A DNA stretch of 64,000 nt, taken from the NCBI GenBank assembly GCA_944372365.1, contig CALVYP010000001.1:187691-251690 (forward strand), read 5' to 3'. Source of the stretch: an uncultured Clostridia bacterium (GTDB lineage: Bacteria; Bacillota; Clostridia; Christensenellales; UBA1242). The first letter of the stretch is position 1. Every line of letters begins with the position of its first letter. Of this stretch, positions 49,401-58,003 are shown in pieces. The position numbers and the translations under genes were made by a program. The notes under the pieces are model-generated. The model worked only from the letters and a program-made list of their open reading frames with translations. It searched no databases and was not told the DNA's origin.

Positions 49401-49447
49401 AAAAATCGTTATTTTTGTGTGTTTTTTGCAAAAATAACGATTTTTTT
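49401..49447 (+). terminator. Long terminator hairpin (17-bp stem)
   Basis: AAAAATCGTTATTTTTG (49401-49417) paired perfectly with its complement at 49429-49445, loop of 11 bases, followed by more T. Confidence 0.88.
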
Positions 49448-49514
49448 GTCTTATAAACGCGCCGGCGCATACAACAATTTTTTTTACACATTTTAACTGC
49501 GTAAGGAGGTTTAT

Positions 49515-50342
49515 ATGAAAAAAATTCTAACAAAATTATTCTGCTTTTCATTGATTTTTGCATGCATTTTTTATGCCGCGTTTTCTGCGACAAATGTTTC
49601 GGTGGCTTTAGCTGAAAGCGTTGAAGATTTTTCTCAACAGCAGGAAGTTTCACCGGAAGTTATTCAAGATGAAACCTTGGCAAACGACGCGCCAAACAGC
49701 AACCAAAACGCTTTGCCAAACGGCGAAGCTCAACAAGAGCCGATTAACCCTTCACCAAGGTTCGTTATGGTTCTTGGCGGCGGAAAGGTTACCGCGCAGC
49801 CCGATGTGGCGTTTGTTGAGATTGGCGTGGAGAGTTTAAATTCCGATTTGCAAACCGCCCTGGATGAAAACAATCAAATTATTTCAAGTTTGATCGACTA
49901 TCTCACCGAACAAGGCGTTTCGCAGGACGATATTAAAACAAAATATTACTCGATTTATCAAAAACACGACTATTCTGCAAGCGAAAGATTTTTAGGATAT
50001 CAAGTCAGCAGCACGCTTGAGTTTAAATGCACCGACATTAACAATCTCGGCAATCACATCAAACAGCTCACTTCTTTGGGCGCAAACCGACTTGGCGGAA
50101 TCTCTTTTGACTGCCTAAACACATCTTCCTATTATCAACAGGCCCTTAAACTTGCAATAGAAGATGCAAAAAGCAAGGCGGAGGCTCTTTGCGACAAACC
50201 GCTTTCAATAGTTAAGATTATTGAAGAAAGCGTTTACACCAGCTTGCCATACAGAATGCTTGAAACATCTCTTTCAAACGCGTCAACCATTTTAAAAGGA
50301 AGCATGACGGTTGAAGCAAAAATTAAAGTTATTTTCGAATAA
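49515..50342 (+). CDS. Secreted SIMPL-domain (DUF541) protein
   Basis: 275 residues. Signal peptide (KLFCFSLIFACIFYAAFSATNVSVALAES, cleavage near residue 34), an acidic Gln/Asn/Pro-rich linker (about 35-80), then a SIMPL domain (about 82-275): FVMVLGGGKVTAQPDVAFVEIGVES, LTEQGVSQDDIKTKYYSIYQ, GYQVSSTLEFKCTDINNLG, a helix with ALKLAIEDAKSKAEALC, and the final strand SMTVEAKIKVIFE. SIMPL (YggE-like) proteins are envelope proteins linked to oxidative stress; their biochemical role is unsettled. A strong AAGGAGG site lies before the ATG. Confidence 0.88.
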   Translation: MKKILTKLFCFSLIFACIFYAAFSATNVSVALAESVEDFSQQQEVSPEVIQDETLANDAPNSNQNALPNGEAQQEPINPSPRFVMVLGGGKVTAQPDVAFVEIGVESLNSDLQTALDENNQIISSLIDYLTEQGVSQDDIKTKYYSIYQKHDYSASERFLGYQVSSTLEFKCTDINNLGNHIKQLTSLGANRLGGISFDCLNTSSYYQQALKLAIEDAKSKAEALCDKPLSIVKIIEESVYTSLPYRMLETSLSNASTILKGSMTVEAKIKVIFE

Positions 50343-50407
50343 CCGCACTTCTTTAAGCATATAAATTTATAAATTGATGCTTTTTATGAAAAAAGACATC
50401 ATTTCCC

Positions 50408-50436
50408 TTGTTTTTTTCTGTAAAAGCGCCTATAAT
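50408..50436 (+). promoter_or_regulatory. Promoter of the 74-residue membrane protein gene
   Basis: TTGTTT (50408-50413), 17 bases, TATAAT (50431-50436). Confidence 0.7.
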
Positions 50437-50458
50437 TTAAGAAAAAAAGGAGTGTAAT

Positions 50459-50683
50459 ATGATAAAAGCATTAGACAAACTTCCAAAGTGGGCGAAGATT
50501 ATCCTTGCTCTTCCTGTTTTGGATATCATCTGGAACATCTACAGACTTATCAAAAGCGTGAAGAAGGATAATGTTCTCGGCATCGTTCTTGCTGTTGTGC
50601 TTATTGTTATTGGCATTGCTTTTATGTGGCTTGTCGATATCATAACAATAGCTCTCAACGACAGAGTTCTTTGGATAGATTAA
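50459..50683 (+). CDS. Small two-helix membrane protein
   Basis: 74 residues. Two hydrophobic segments (WAKIILALPVLDIIWNIYRLI and LGIVLAVVLIVIGIAFMWLVDIITIAL) joined by KSVKKDN, with positive charges on the linker and N-terminus suggesting both ends... lie with the linker inside. The AAAAAGGAG ribosome site and a promoter just upstream argue that it is a real gene. Related short YqaE/DUF-type membrane proteins exist but I cannot assign one. A two-way terminator follows. Confidence 0.75.
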   Translation: MIKALDKLPKWAKIILALPVLDIIWNIYRLIKSVKKDNVLGIVLAVVLIVIGIAFMWLVDIITIALNDRVLWID

Positions 50684-50711
50684 AAAAAGCCTTTTAAAAA
50701 GGCTTTTTTTT
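50682..50711. terminator. Two-way terminator
   Basis: AAAAAAAGCCTTTT and AAAAGGCTTTTTTT pair around a one-base bulge; A and T runs on both sides serve the two convergent genes. Confidence 0.83.
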
Positions 50712-51498
50712 ATTTCTCTTTTTTTGGTTTTTGTTTTGTTTTTTGCGTTTTGTTTGATTTTTGGGTTGATTTTGTTGTTTGTTTTGGCTTTTTATTATAT
50801 TCCTGCAAGAATTTTATTGTTTGCTTATCTTCTGCCAAAACTTTTTGAACAAAACTTTTTTCTCCAATGTTTATTTGTGCTTCAAAAACCTTTCCGTCGC
50901 CTTCATCTTCAATAAAGTTAACTTCGACAAAATAATCTTCAATCGCGCATTTAAATATATTGTTTATATCTACCGTCAACACTTTTTGCTTTCCAAAGAA
51001 GAAGAACATATCTCCAATTTTAAAAAACTGTTGCGAACCGAAATATCTTTGCTGTTCAAAATCTAATTTGGTTTTGTTTAGTCCCAGCACTTCAAAAATT
51101 TGCGCCCCCTGCTTTTCTTGTTCCAACTCGCCCATAAACTGCTTTATTTTACAAGGCGCATGCAAATTTTTTAACAATTCTTCAACCTGCTGTTTTTTTG
51201 TTGCTTTATAGATTTCGCCGATGAGCTTTACATTTTCCTTTATATTCTCAATCGCTTTTATATTCTCTTCAACAGCTTGCCATGAAAGAAGCGAATCTTC
51301 AAGCTTACATTCATATTCCGCCGCGACAAAATTTATGCCATTCTTTTTTAGAAAGACATAAAGCTTTGAAAGCCTGTCGTTATACTTCTTTGTAAGCAGT
51401 TCGGTAACCACCGTTGGAGTTTTGATTTTCCTGCTTAAAACAAAATACAAAATCAAAGCCACAAGAAGCAGCGATAAGATAATTATAGAATAAATCAT
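50710..51498 (-). CDS. Membrane-anchored protein with lysine-rich tail, unknown function
   Basis: 262 residues from the ATG at 51496-51498 (GGGAG five bases upstream; a TTG four codons earlier is the alternative). One N-terminal helix (SIIILSLLLVALILYFVLS), then a cytoplasmic-looking, helical Lys/Glu-rich region (VEENIKAIENIKENVKLIGEIYKATKKQQVEELL), a beta part (QFFKIGDMFFFFGKQKVLTVDINNIF) and a tail of repeated Lys/Gln/Thr (KPKQTTKSTQKSNKTQKTKQ). No family recognised. Single gene. Confidence 0.78.
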   Translation of the reverse strand: MIYSIIILSLLLVALILYFVLSRKIKTPTVVTELLTKKYNDRLSKLYVFLKKNGINFVAAEYECKLEDSLLSWQAVEENIKAIENIKENVKLIGEIYKATKKQQVEELLKNLHAPCKIKQFMGELEQEKQGAQIFEVLGLNKTKLDFEQQRYFGSQQFFKIGDMFFFFGKQKVLTVDINNIFKCAIEDYFVEVNFIEDEGDGKVFEAQINIGEKSFVQKVLAEDKQTIKFLQEYNKKPKQTTKSTQKSNKTQKTKQKPKKEK

Positions 51499-51511
51499 AT
51501 CATCTCCCAAT

Positions 51512-51537
51512 AAAAAGTCCGCTTATGCGGGCTTTTA
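51512..51537 (-). terminator. Terminator of rubrerythrin gene
   Basis: AAAAGTCCGC/GCGGGCTTTT with loop TTAT, immediately after the rbr stop; T-rich on both sides. Confidence 0.82.
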
Positions 51538-52077
51538 TTAAAATTCTTCGCTTAAAATTTCAAAGTAAGCTTGTGGATGGTTGCAAACCGGACAAACCTT
51601 TGGCGGCTCTTTTCCTACAAAAACATGGCCACAATTTCTGCAAATCCATATTTTTTTATCGGTTTTTTTGAAAACTTTGCCTTTTTTAACCAAATCTGCA
51701 AGTTTTCTATATCTTTCTTCATGCCTTTTTTCAATAGCGGCAACTCCGGCAAATTTAAAAGCCAAATCGGCAAAACCTTCTTCTTTTGCTTCTTTTGCCA
51801 TTCTTTCATACATTTCCGTCCATTCGCCATGCTCGCCAGCAGCAGCATCAAGCAAATTTTCTAATGTTGAAGGAATGTCTCCGCCATGCAATGCTTTAAA
51901 CCAAAGTTTTGCATGTTCTTTTTCATTGTTTGCCGTCTCTTCAAAAACCGCAGCAATTTGCTCAAACCCTTCTTTTTTTGCTTTTGAGGCATAATAGGTA
52001 TATTTGTTTCTTGCCTGGCTTTCACCAGCAAAAGCCTCCATTAAATTTTTTTCTGTTTTACTTCCTTTAAGTTGCAT
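51538..52077 (-). CDS. rbr: Rubrerythrin
   Basis: 179 residues. A non-haem iron peroxidase that removes hydrogen peroxide in anaerobes. The four-helix diiron domain shows the ligand motifs [39 protein letters not shown] and [11 protein letters not shown]; the C-terminal rubredoxin domain carries [10 protein letters not shown] and CPVCNHPQ. Full length and no missing ligand. AGGAGG-type ribosome site and a strong promoter. Together with the superoxide reductase at 38886-39263 it completes a superoxide-to-water pathway. I saw no clear PerR box. Confidence 0.96.
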   Translation of the reverse strand: MQLKGSKTEKNLMEAFAGESQARNKYTYYASKAKKEGFEQIAAVFEETANNEKEHAKLWFKALHGGDIPSTLENLLDAAAGEHGEWTEMYERMAKEAKEEGFADLAFKFAGVAAIEKRHEERYRKLADLVKKGKVFKKTDKKIWICRNCGHVFVGKEPPKVCPVCNHPQAYFEILSEEF

Positions 52078-52099
52078 AATTTCCTCCTTATCTTTTAAT

Positions 52100-52128
52100 A
52101 GTTTACACTTTTATATAAGCTTTGTCAA
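52100..52128 (-). promoter_or_regulatory. Promoter of rubrerythrin
   Basis: Reverse strand TTGACA (52123-52128), 17 bases, TAAACT (52100-52105). Confidence 0.85.
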
Positions 52129-52191
52129 CTAATTTGCGGCATTGTTTTGACTTTTGTTTTAAGTATGATAGTTATGTTTTTATATAAAAAA

Positions 52192-52288
52192 TGTTTCATG
52201 TGAAACAATTTGTTTTTAAGCCTTTTTAAATTGTTTCATGTGAAACATTTACTGTTTGTAAAATAAAAAAATTGTTTCATGTGAAACA
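52192..52288. promoter_or_regulatory. Three parS sites
   Basis: TGTTTCATGTGAAACA occurs identically at 52192-52207, 52232-52247 and 52273-52288, spaced 40 and 41 bases. It differs by one base from the near-universal chromosomal parS TGTTTCACGTGAAACA. These are the loading sites for ParB, placed just past the parB stop. The third, flanked by AAATT/AATTT, could also act as the parB terminator. Confidence 0.92.
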
Positions 52289-52292
52289 ATTT

Positions 52293-53189
52293 TTATTTAT
52301 TCTTTTCAAGCAATGTAACTATGTCTGCAAGCCTGTCTAAGTCATCTCGAGAATAGTAATCAATATAAATTCTTCCTTTTTGATCGTTTCCAATTGCCGA
52401 AACCTTTGTTCCCAACACCCTTTGCATTGACACGATCAAATCTTTAAGTTCGAGAGATTGGTCGGCTTTTGGCCTTGTTTTGTTTTCTGGATGTTGAACT
52501 CTTTTAACAGCTCTTTCTAAATCTCTTACATTCCATTTGTCTTTAACTGCTTGGTTGGCAAGTTTAATTTGCGACATATGATCATCAACCACAACCAAAG
52601 CCCTTGCATGTCCTGCAGAGAGCGAGCCTTTTTCGATCATGTCTAACACTTCTGGATAAAGAGTAAGTAATCTTAATGTGTTTGCAATGTTGGAACGGCT
52701 TTTGCCAATTCTTTCAGCAACGGCTTCTTGGGTTAGCTTATATTCTTCCATAAGCTGTTTGATTGCTCGTGCCGCTTCAACCGGATTTAAATCTTCTCTT
52801 TGCAGGTTTTCAATAATTGCAATCTCTTTAACCTGCTTATCAGTGTAATTCTTAATAATTGCAGGAACTTCTTTCAAGCCAGCGATTTTTGAAGCTCTAT
52901 ATCTTCTTTCGCCCGCAATAATTAAATATGTTCCATCGCCATTGTCGTTTAACACAATCGGCTGAATAACACCGTGTATTTTAATTGATGCGGCAAGCTC
53001 GTTTAAACCATCTTCGTCAAAATGTTTTCTAGGCTGGTTTGGGTTGGTTTTGATTTTGCCGATCTCAACCATATCAACTTCTTTTGGGTTTGCCTGTTTT
53101 TTTGCCGGCTGTGGGGAAGTTTTTTCAACTTCTTCATCATACATCGCAAACAGACTTTCAATACCTCTGCCTAAGCCTCTTCTCATCAT
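52293..53189 (-). CDS. parB: Chromosome-partitioning protein ParB (Spo0J)
   Basis: 298 residues. A CTP-dependent clamp that loads at parS and spreads along DNA. N-terminus MRRGLGRGIESLF (ParA-stimulating type), CTP/clamp domain with VEIGKIKTNPNQPRKHFDE, GERRYRASKIAG and IIENLQREDLNPVEEA-type segment, helix-turn-helix TQEAVAERIGKSRSNIANTLRLL, and a C-terminal dimer domain (YIDYYSRDDLDRLADIVTLLEK). Of two adjacent ATGs the first has the better spacing to GGGAGGTAA. Follows parA by one base; three parS sites lie just downstream. Confidence 0.97.
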   Translation of the reverse strand: MMRRGLGRGIESLFAMYDEEVEKTSPQPAKKQANPKEVDMVEIGKIKTNPNQPRKHFDEDGLNELAASIKIHGVIQPIVLNDNGDGTYLIIAGERRYRASKIAGLKEVPAIIKNYTDKQVKEIAIIENLQREDLNPVEAARAIKQLMEEYKLTQEAVAERIGKSRSNIANTLRLLTLYPEVLDMIEKGSLSAGHARALVVVDDHMSQIKLANQAVKDKWNVRDLERAVKRVQHPENKTRPKADQSLELKDLIVSMQRVLGTKVSAIGNDQKGRIYIDYYSRDDLDRLADIVTLLEKNK

Positions 53190-53190
53190 A

Positions 53191-54009
53191 CTACTTTACC
53201 TCCCTTAACTTTATTTTCGTATGTTTAGTTATGCTTTTATACTTAATTTTGTTTCTGTTTAAAAACTCTTCCGCAAGCGAAAGATATGCTTCTGCGCCCT
53301 TAGACGCCGGATCGTAAAGCACGATTGGCAGCCCATGACTTGGCGCTTCAGCAAGCCGGATGTTCCTTGGAATGTATGTGTCAAAAACCTTACTCTTAAA
53401 AAATTTGATAATTTCTTGGCTTACTTGGTTTATAAGGTTGGAGCGGTTATCTTTCATAGTTCTAACAACGCCCTCAACATCTATATTAGGGTTAAGATGA
53501 AATTTTACAAGTCTTATCGTGTTCATAAGTTGCGTCAAACCATCCAGCGCATAAAATTCGCACTGCATTGGGATTATAACACTGTCGGACGCAGTTAAAG
53601 CGTTGACTGTCAACAACCCTAATGACGGCTGGCAGTCAATCATTATAAAATCATAACTTTCGCGAATGTTTTCCAATATTGTTTTTAAAACTTTTTCTCT
53701 GTCCGGAATAGAAACCAGCGAAATTTCTGCAGCCGCAAGGTCAACCGTGGACGGAATTATGTCAAGCCCGTCAATCATCGTTGGAATAATAACTTCATCG
53801 ATAGGACTTTCACCGTCGATTAAGTCATAAATTGTTTTAAGCCCCTTGCGCTTTTCAATTCCAACGCCGCTTGTTGCATTGCCCTGAGGATCAAGGTCTA
53901 TCATAAGCACCTTTTGCCCCATAACGGCAAGGTAGGCAGAAAGATTGACACAAGTTGTGGTTTTGCCAACGCCGCCTTTTTGATTTGTAAATGAAATAAT
54001 TTTTCCCAT
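53191..54009 (-). CDS. parA: Chromosome-partitioning ATPase ParA (Soj)
   Basis: 272 residues. Deviant Walker A ATPase that moves or separates ParB-bound origins and, in Bacillus, regulates DnaA. Motifs: FTNQKGGVGKTTTCVNLS (residues 6-23), MIDLDPQGNATSG, and DFIMIDCQPSLGLLTVNAL (Walker B). Ribosome site GAGGT before the ATG. A TATAAT box (54037-54042) lies 27 bases upstream of the ATG but its -35 is poor, so read-through from rsmG may also feed it. Forms an operon with parB. Confidence 0.97.
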   Translation of the reverse strand: MGKIISFTNQKGGVGKTTTCVNLSAYLAVMGQKVLMIDLDPQGNATSGVGIEKRKGLKTIYDLIDGESPIDEVIIPTMIDGLDIIPSTVDLAAAEISLVSIPDREKVLKTILENIRESYDFIMIDCQPSLGLLTVNALTASDSVIIPMQCEFYALDGLTQLMNTIRLVKFHLNPNIDVEGVVRTMKDNRSNLINQVSQEIIKFFKSKVFDTYIPRNIRLAEAPSHGLPIVLYDPASKGAEAYLSLAEEFLNRNKIKYKSITKHTKIKLREVK

Positions 54010-54070
54010 AACAACCTCTTATGTTTAGTTTTTATCATTATAACACACATTTTTTATATAAAAAAGCATA

Positions 54071-54757
54071 TTAAAGTGGATTTTTTCGCGGAAGATTGCC
54101 GCCGCGCGGAAATTTTGAAGGCGCAGCCGAAATTTTTCTTAATACAACGATTGCACGCATCGCATCTTTTAAATTGTATCTTTCAATCTCTTCCAGCTGA
54201 CCACCGAGCGTTTTTATTGCATTTTGAGAATTTTCTAACTCATCAAAAAATTCTGCGCCCTTATAAATTATAGCTCTGCCGCCGATTTTTACAAAAGGAA
54301 GAAGATATTCGCTTAGCGTCTGCATATTCGCCACCGCACGAGCTGTGACGCAATCAAACTGCTGTTTTTCTTTAAAATCTTCAACTCTCGCGTGAACGGC
54401 TTTAATATTTTTAAGTTGAAGAAGCATAATAAGCTGATTTAAAAAATTTACGCGCTTATTTAGGCTGTCTAAAAGCGTAATTTGCAAATCGTCTCGCAAA
54501 ATTGCAAGAACAACGCCCGGAAAACCTGCCCCGGAGCCGACATCCAAAACGCTGCCTTTAAACCTCCCAACAGCAACCGCGCTGTCTACAAAATGTTTTA
54601 AAACAACATCTTCAAAATTTGTGATAGCTGTTAAATTGAATTTTTGATTCTCTTGCACTAAAAAATCATAATATTTTTTAAATTTTTGCGCTTGTTGCTG
54701 CGAAATTTTCATTCTGTGATGTAAAAACGCTTGCGTTATATATTCTTCTTGTGTCAT
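54071..54757 (-). CDS. rsmG: 16S rRNA m7G methyltransferase RsmG
   Basis: 228 residues. Methylates N7 of a guanine (G527 in E. coli numbering) in 16S rRNA. SAM-binding motif VLDVGSGAGFPG near residues 69-80, conserved NLTAITNFEDVVLKHFVDS before it, TARAVANMQTLSEYLLPFVKIGG after it, and a basic C-terminal tail FPRGGNLPRKNPL resembling other Bacillota RsmG. Its first base shares the last base of the mnmG stop, so it is coupled to mnmG, the common gene order near the origin. Confidence 0.95.
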   Translation of the reverse strand: MTQEEYITQAFLHHRMKISQQQAQKFKKYYDFLVQENQKFNLTAITNFEDVVLKHFVDSAVAVGRFKGSVLDVGSGAGFPGVVLAILRDDLQITLLDSLNKRVNFLNQLIMLLQLKNIKAVHARVEDFKEKQQFDCVTARAVANMQTLSEYLLPFVKIGGRAIIYKGAEFFDELENSQNAIKTLGGQLEEIERYNLKDAMRAIVVLRKISAAPSKFPRGGNLPRKNPL

Positions 54758-56619
54758 TATTTGCTCTCCTTATGCTTTTTAATCAAAACACCAAGCACCG
54801 CAATATCGGCAGGGGACACGCCAGAAACTCTGGACGCCTGACCTAGGTTTGCCGGCTTGACCGCAGCAAGCTTTTGTATGGTTTCAATTTTTAAACCTTT
54901 TTGCGAAGAATAATCAAAATCTTCTGGAATCGACTGACTTTCCATCTTTTTAAGTTTTGCAATATCTTCTTCTTGTTGTTTTAAGTATCCCTCATATTTT
55001 GTGATAAGGTTGACTTCGTTGATAATTTCATCATCAAACCCTTCAAAAACATTAAATTCCGCATTTAATTTAAACGCATCAATATTTGAGCGCTTTATAC
55101 ACTCTTTTAAAGAAATTGAATTTTTTGGCGGATTTTCGTTATTTTTTTTGAAAAAATTGATTGTTTTTTCATCAATTTTTAACTTTTGTTTTAAAAGTAA
55201 AGAAATGTTTTGTAATTTTTGTTTTTTATCTAAGAATATTTTATATCTTTTATCATCGACTAGTCCAACTTTTCTTCCGATTTCTGTAAGTCTTAAATCG
55301 GCGTTGTCTTGCCTAAGAGAAAGACGATATTCCGCACGGCTTGTCATCATGCGATATGGCTCTTGCGTTCCTTTTGTGACAATGTCATCAATCAGCACGC
55401 CGATGTATGCGTCGCTTCGAGATAAAATAAGCGGCGGCTTGTCTTCTAAGTATAGCGCCGCGTTTATACCAGCAATCAAACCTTGCGCTGCGGCTTCTTC
55501 ATATCCGCTTGTTCCGTTTATCTGTCCAGCAAAAAACAAACTTTCATGCAATTTGCTTTGCAAAGAAGCTTTAAGTTGCAAAGGGTCTATGCAATCATAT
55601 TCAATCGCATAGGCGTCACGCATGATTTCTGCGTTCTCCAAACCTTTTAGTGAACAAATCATCTGTTTTTGAATGTCGGAAGGCATAGAAGTTGAAAAAC
55701 CTTGGATATACATCTCGTCGGTTGAAAGCGCTTCCGGCTCTAAAAATAGCTGGTGACGATCTTTATCTGCAAAACGAACAATTTTTGTTTCAATAGAAGG
55801 GCAGTATCTTGGCCCTATTCCTTTTATCTCTCCTGAGATGGCGGGTGCTTTATCTAAATTATCTAAAATAATTTTATGTGTTTGTGGGTTTGTGTAAGTT
55901 AAATAGCAATTTGCTTTATTTTTTATAGGTTTTTTTGTTAAAAATGAAAAAGGCTGTATATTTTCTTCGCCTTGCTGCAGTTCAAGACCTTCAAAATTTA
56001 TGCTTCTTTTGTTCACTCTTGCAGGCGTGCCAGTTTTAAACCTTAAAAGTTTGTATCCTAATTTTGAGAGAGAGGACGAAAGCTGTTTGGCGTTTTTAAA
56101 TCCGTTTGGCCCAACGCTTTCTGTGTAGCTTCCAATAATAATGCGGCTATCAAGATATACGCCGGTTGCAAAAACCACAACTTTTGCTTCGAATTCGTCT
56201 CCGACAGCTGTTTTTACCGTTGTTGAATTCTTTCCAACCGTGATTTTTGTTGCTTCCGCCTGTTTTAAAAATAAATTTTTTGTGCTTTCAACAACTTTTT
56301 TCATCTGTGTGTGATAGTTGACTTTATCGGCTTGCGCGCGCAAACTTTGAACAGCTGGGCCACGACCGCGATTGAGCATGCGAATTTGAATTGCGGTTTT
56401 ATCGGCAATAATTCCCATTTCTCCGCCAAGCGCATCAATCTCGCTTACAAGCTGGCCTTTTGCCGTTCCGCCGATGGATGGATTGCACGCCAAAAAAGCC
56501 ACTGCATCTAAACTTATTGTCAAAAGCAGTGTTTTGTGTCCTTTTCTTGCAAGCGCAAGCGCAGCTTCACAACCAGCATGCCCCGCGCCGATTACTATTG
56601 CCTGATAACTTTCTTTCAT
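54757..56619 (-). CDS. mnmG: tRNA uridine-34 carboxymethylaminomethyl modification enzyme MnmG
   Basis: 620 residues from the ATG at 56617-56619. The frame continues 29 codons upstream but that part overlaps mnmE, and family homology starts at ESYQAIVIGAGHAGCEAALALA. An AGGA site lies before the ATG, and the start overlaps the mnmE stop (TAATG). MnmG with MnmE modifies U34 in tRNAs that read split codon boxes. FAD motif GAGHAGCE, the GTPARVNKRSI segment and C-terminal QASRVSGVSPADIAVLGVLIKK are all present. Typical length. Confidence 0.96.
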   Translation of the reverse strand: MKESYQAIVIGAGHAGCEAALALARKGHKTLLLTISLDAVAFLACNPSIGGTAKGQLVSEIDALGGEMGIIADKTAIQIRMLNRGRGPAVQSLRAQADKVNYHTQMKKVVESTKNLFLKQAEATKITVGKNSTTVKTAVGDEFEAKVVVFATGVYLDSRIIIGSYTESVGPNGFKNAKQLSSSLSKLGYKLLRFKTGTPARVNKRSINFEGLELQQGEENIQPFSFLTKKPIKNKANCYLTYTNPQTHKIILDNLDKAPAISGEIKGIGPRYCPSIETKIVRFADKDRHQLFLEPEALSTDEMYIQGFSTSMPSDIQKQMICSLKGLENAEIMRDAYAIEYDCIDPLQLKASLQSKLHESLFFAGQINGTSGYEEAAAQGLIAGINAALYLEDKPPLILSRSDAYIGVLIDDIVTKGTQEPYRMMTSRAEYRLSLRQDNADLRLTEIGRKVGLVDDKRYKIFLDKKQKLQNISLLLKQKLKIDEKTINFFKKNNENPPKNSISLKECIKRSNIDAFKLNAEFNVFEGFDDEIINEVNLITKYEGYLKQQEEDIAKLKKMESQSIPEDFDYSSQKGLKIETIQKLAAVKPANLGQASRVSGVSPADIAVLGVLIKKHKESK

Positions 56620-57938
56620 TATTTTCCTACGCAAAATTTTGAGAATATAACAGAGATTATATCTTCGTTTTCTGTTTCTCCTGTGATTTTTCCAAGTGTG
56701 TTCCAAACATTTTTGATCAGCATAGACAAAATTTCTAGGCTTTGATTTTTTTGTTTGAAAACCTCATTGATTTGTTTTATCGCTTGATTTATGTGTTGCA
56801 TCTGTCGCTCATTTGTAACAACAAGCCCGTTAAAATCAATACTCTTTTTTATTGCAGTTTTAAATATTTTTTCTTTAAGTTTTTCTATGTTTTTATTTTC
56901 AAGCGCTGAAACTTCAATTTCGTTTTCTTGCTTTGCCAGCTTGCGCGTTTTATCTTGTTTGTTTATAACAGAAATAAATGGTTTTTTAATTATTTTTTTA
57001 ATATTTTCATCATTTTTTGTTAAATTTTCACTTCCATCATAAATTATTAAAACAATATCGCACTCATCAAGTGTTTTTTTGCTTTTTTCTATTCCAATTT
57101 TTTCAACTGCATTGTCGCTTTCGCGAATGCCTGCGGTGTCGTAGAAATTTAGCCTTATGCCGTTGTAGTCTATACTTGCTTCAACAACATCTCGAGTTGT
57201 TCCTTCGATGTCTGTGACTATAGCCTTATTTTCTCCCACAAGGGCGTTGAGCAGACTGCTTTTACCCACATTTGTTTTTCCAACCAAAGCAATGTTTATT
57301 CCGTTTTTTATAAACCTTGATTGGTTTGCTTGATCTAAAATTTGTTTTAAAAGCTGCCTGTTTTCATCAAGGGTTTTAAAAATTTCGTCTCTTACAATTT
57401 CGTTTTCATCTTCTTCGGGATAATCCATGCTCACTTCAATGTGCGCAAGCAGATTTGTGAGAGAAGTCTGTATGTTTTTAATCTGCTGATTAAGTTTTCC
57501 GCTTGCAAGAGAGAGCGCGCTTTTAAGCTGCGCTTCGCTTTCGCTGTTTATTTCTTCTACGATTGCTTCTGCCTCGTCAAGAGAGATTTTTGCGTTTTCA
57601 AACGCTCGTTTTGAAAACTCTCCCGGTTGAGCTAAGGTTGCTCCGCCTTGGATAAGTTTTTCTTGAATAAGGCGCGTAACGGTTACTCCGCCATGAATTT
57701 GAAACTCGACAACATCTTCGCCCGTATATGAAAAAGGCGCTTTAAAATATGCCATCAAGCATTTTTCTTTAACATCACCCAAATCAAATTGTCCAAGCAC
57801 AAGCTTGCGTGGTTGAATTTGACAGTTGCAATTAAAAAATTTAAGTGCTATTTTTAGCGCTTGCTTGCCACTCATTCGCACAATACTTATAGCGCCTTTG
57901 CCAAGCGGTGTGGCAACGGCTACAATTGTGTTTTCCAT
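56619..57938 (-). CDS. mnmE: tRNA modification GTPase MnmE
   Basis: 439 residues. Partner of MnmG. N-terminal folate-binding domain (TIVAVATPLGKGAISIVRMSG, SYTGEDVVEFQIHGG), then a GTPase domain with P-loop GKTNVGKSSLL near 217, switch EGTTRDVVEA, DTAGIR and NKQDK, and the C-terminal cysteine motif FCVGK. No ribosome site is found; the -10 box TATAAT ends seven bases before the ATG, so the mRNA is probably leaderless. jag upstream has its own terminator, so mnmE-mnmG-rsmG form a separate transcript. Confidence 0.95.
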   Translation of the reverse strand: MENTIVAVATPLGKGAISIVRMSGKQALKIALKFFNCNCQIQPRKLVLGQFDLGDVKEKCLMAYFKAPFSYTGEDVVEFQIHGGVTVTRLIQEKLIQGGATLAQPGEFSKRAFENAKISLDEAEAIVEEINSESEAQLKSALSLASGKLNQQIKNIQTSLTNLLAHIEVSMDYPEEDENEIVRDEIFKTLDENRQLLKQILDQANQSRFIKNGINIALVGKTNVGKSSLLNALVGENKAIVTDIEGTTRDVVEASIDYNGIRLNFYDTAGIRESDNAVEKIGIEKSKKTLDECDIVLIIYDGSENLTKNDENIKKIIKKPFISVINKQDKTRKLAKQENEIEVSALENKNIEKLKEKIFKTAIKKSIDFNGLVVTNERQMQHINQAIKQINEVFKQKNQSLEILSMLIKNVWNTLGKITGETENEDIISVIFSKFCVGK

Positions 57939-57945
57939 GAGTTTT

Positions 57946-57973
57946 ATTATATCACAATAACAAAATTTTTCAA
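57946..57973 (-). promoter_or_regulatory. Promoter of mnmE, predicted leaderless
   Basis: Reverse strand TTGAAA (57968-57973), 16 bases, TGA-TATAAT (57946-57951), then seven bases to the ATG. Confidence 0.78.
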
Positions 57974-57980
57974 CATAAAA

Positions 57981-58003
57981 AATAGAGCTGTTTTTGCTCT
58001 ATT
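57981..58003 (-). terminator. Terminator of the rpmH-jag operon
   Basis: AATAGAGC/GCTCTATT with loop TGTTTTT, T run on the reverse strand, overlapping the jag stop codon. Confidence 0.83.

Noticed and set aside
56620-56706. 29-codon extension of MnmG
   Set aside because: It overlaps mnmE entirely and has no similarity to the family; the internal ATG has a ribosome site and the usual TAATG overlap.
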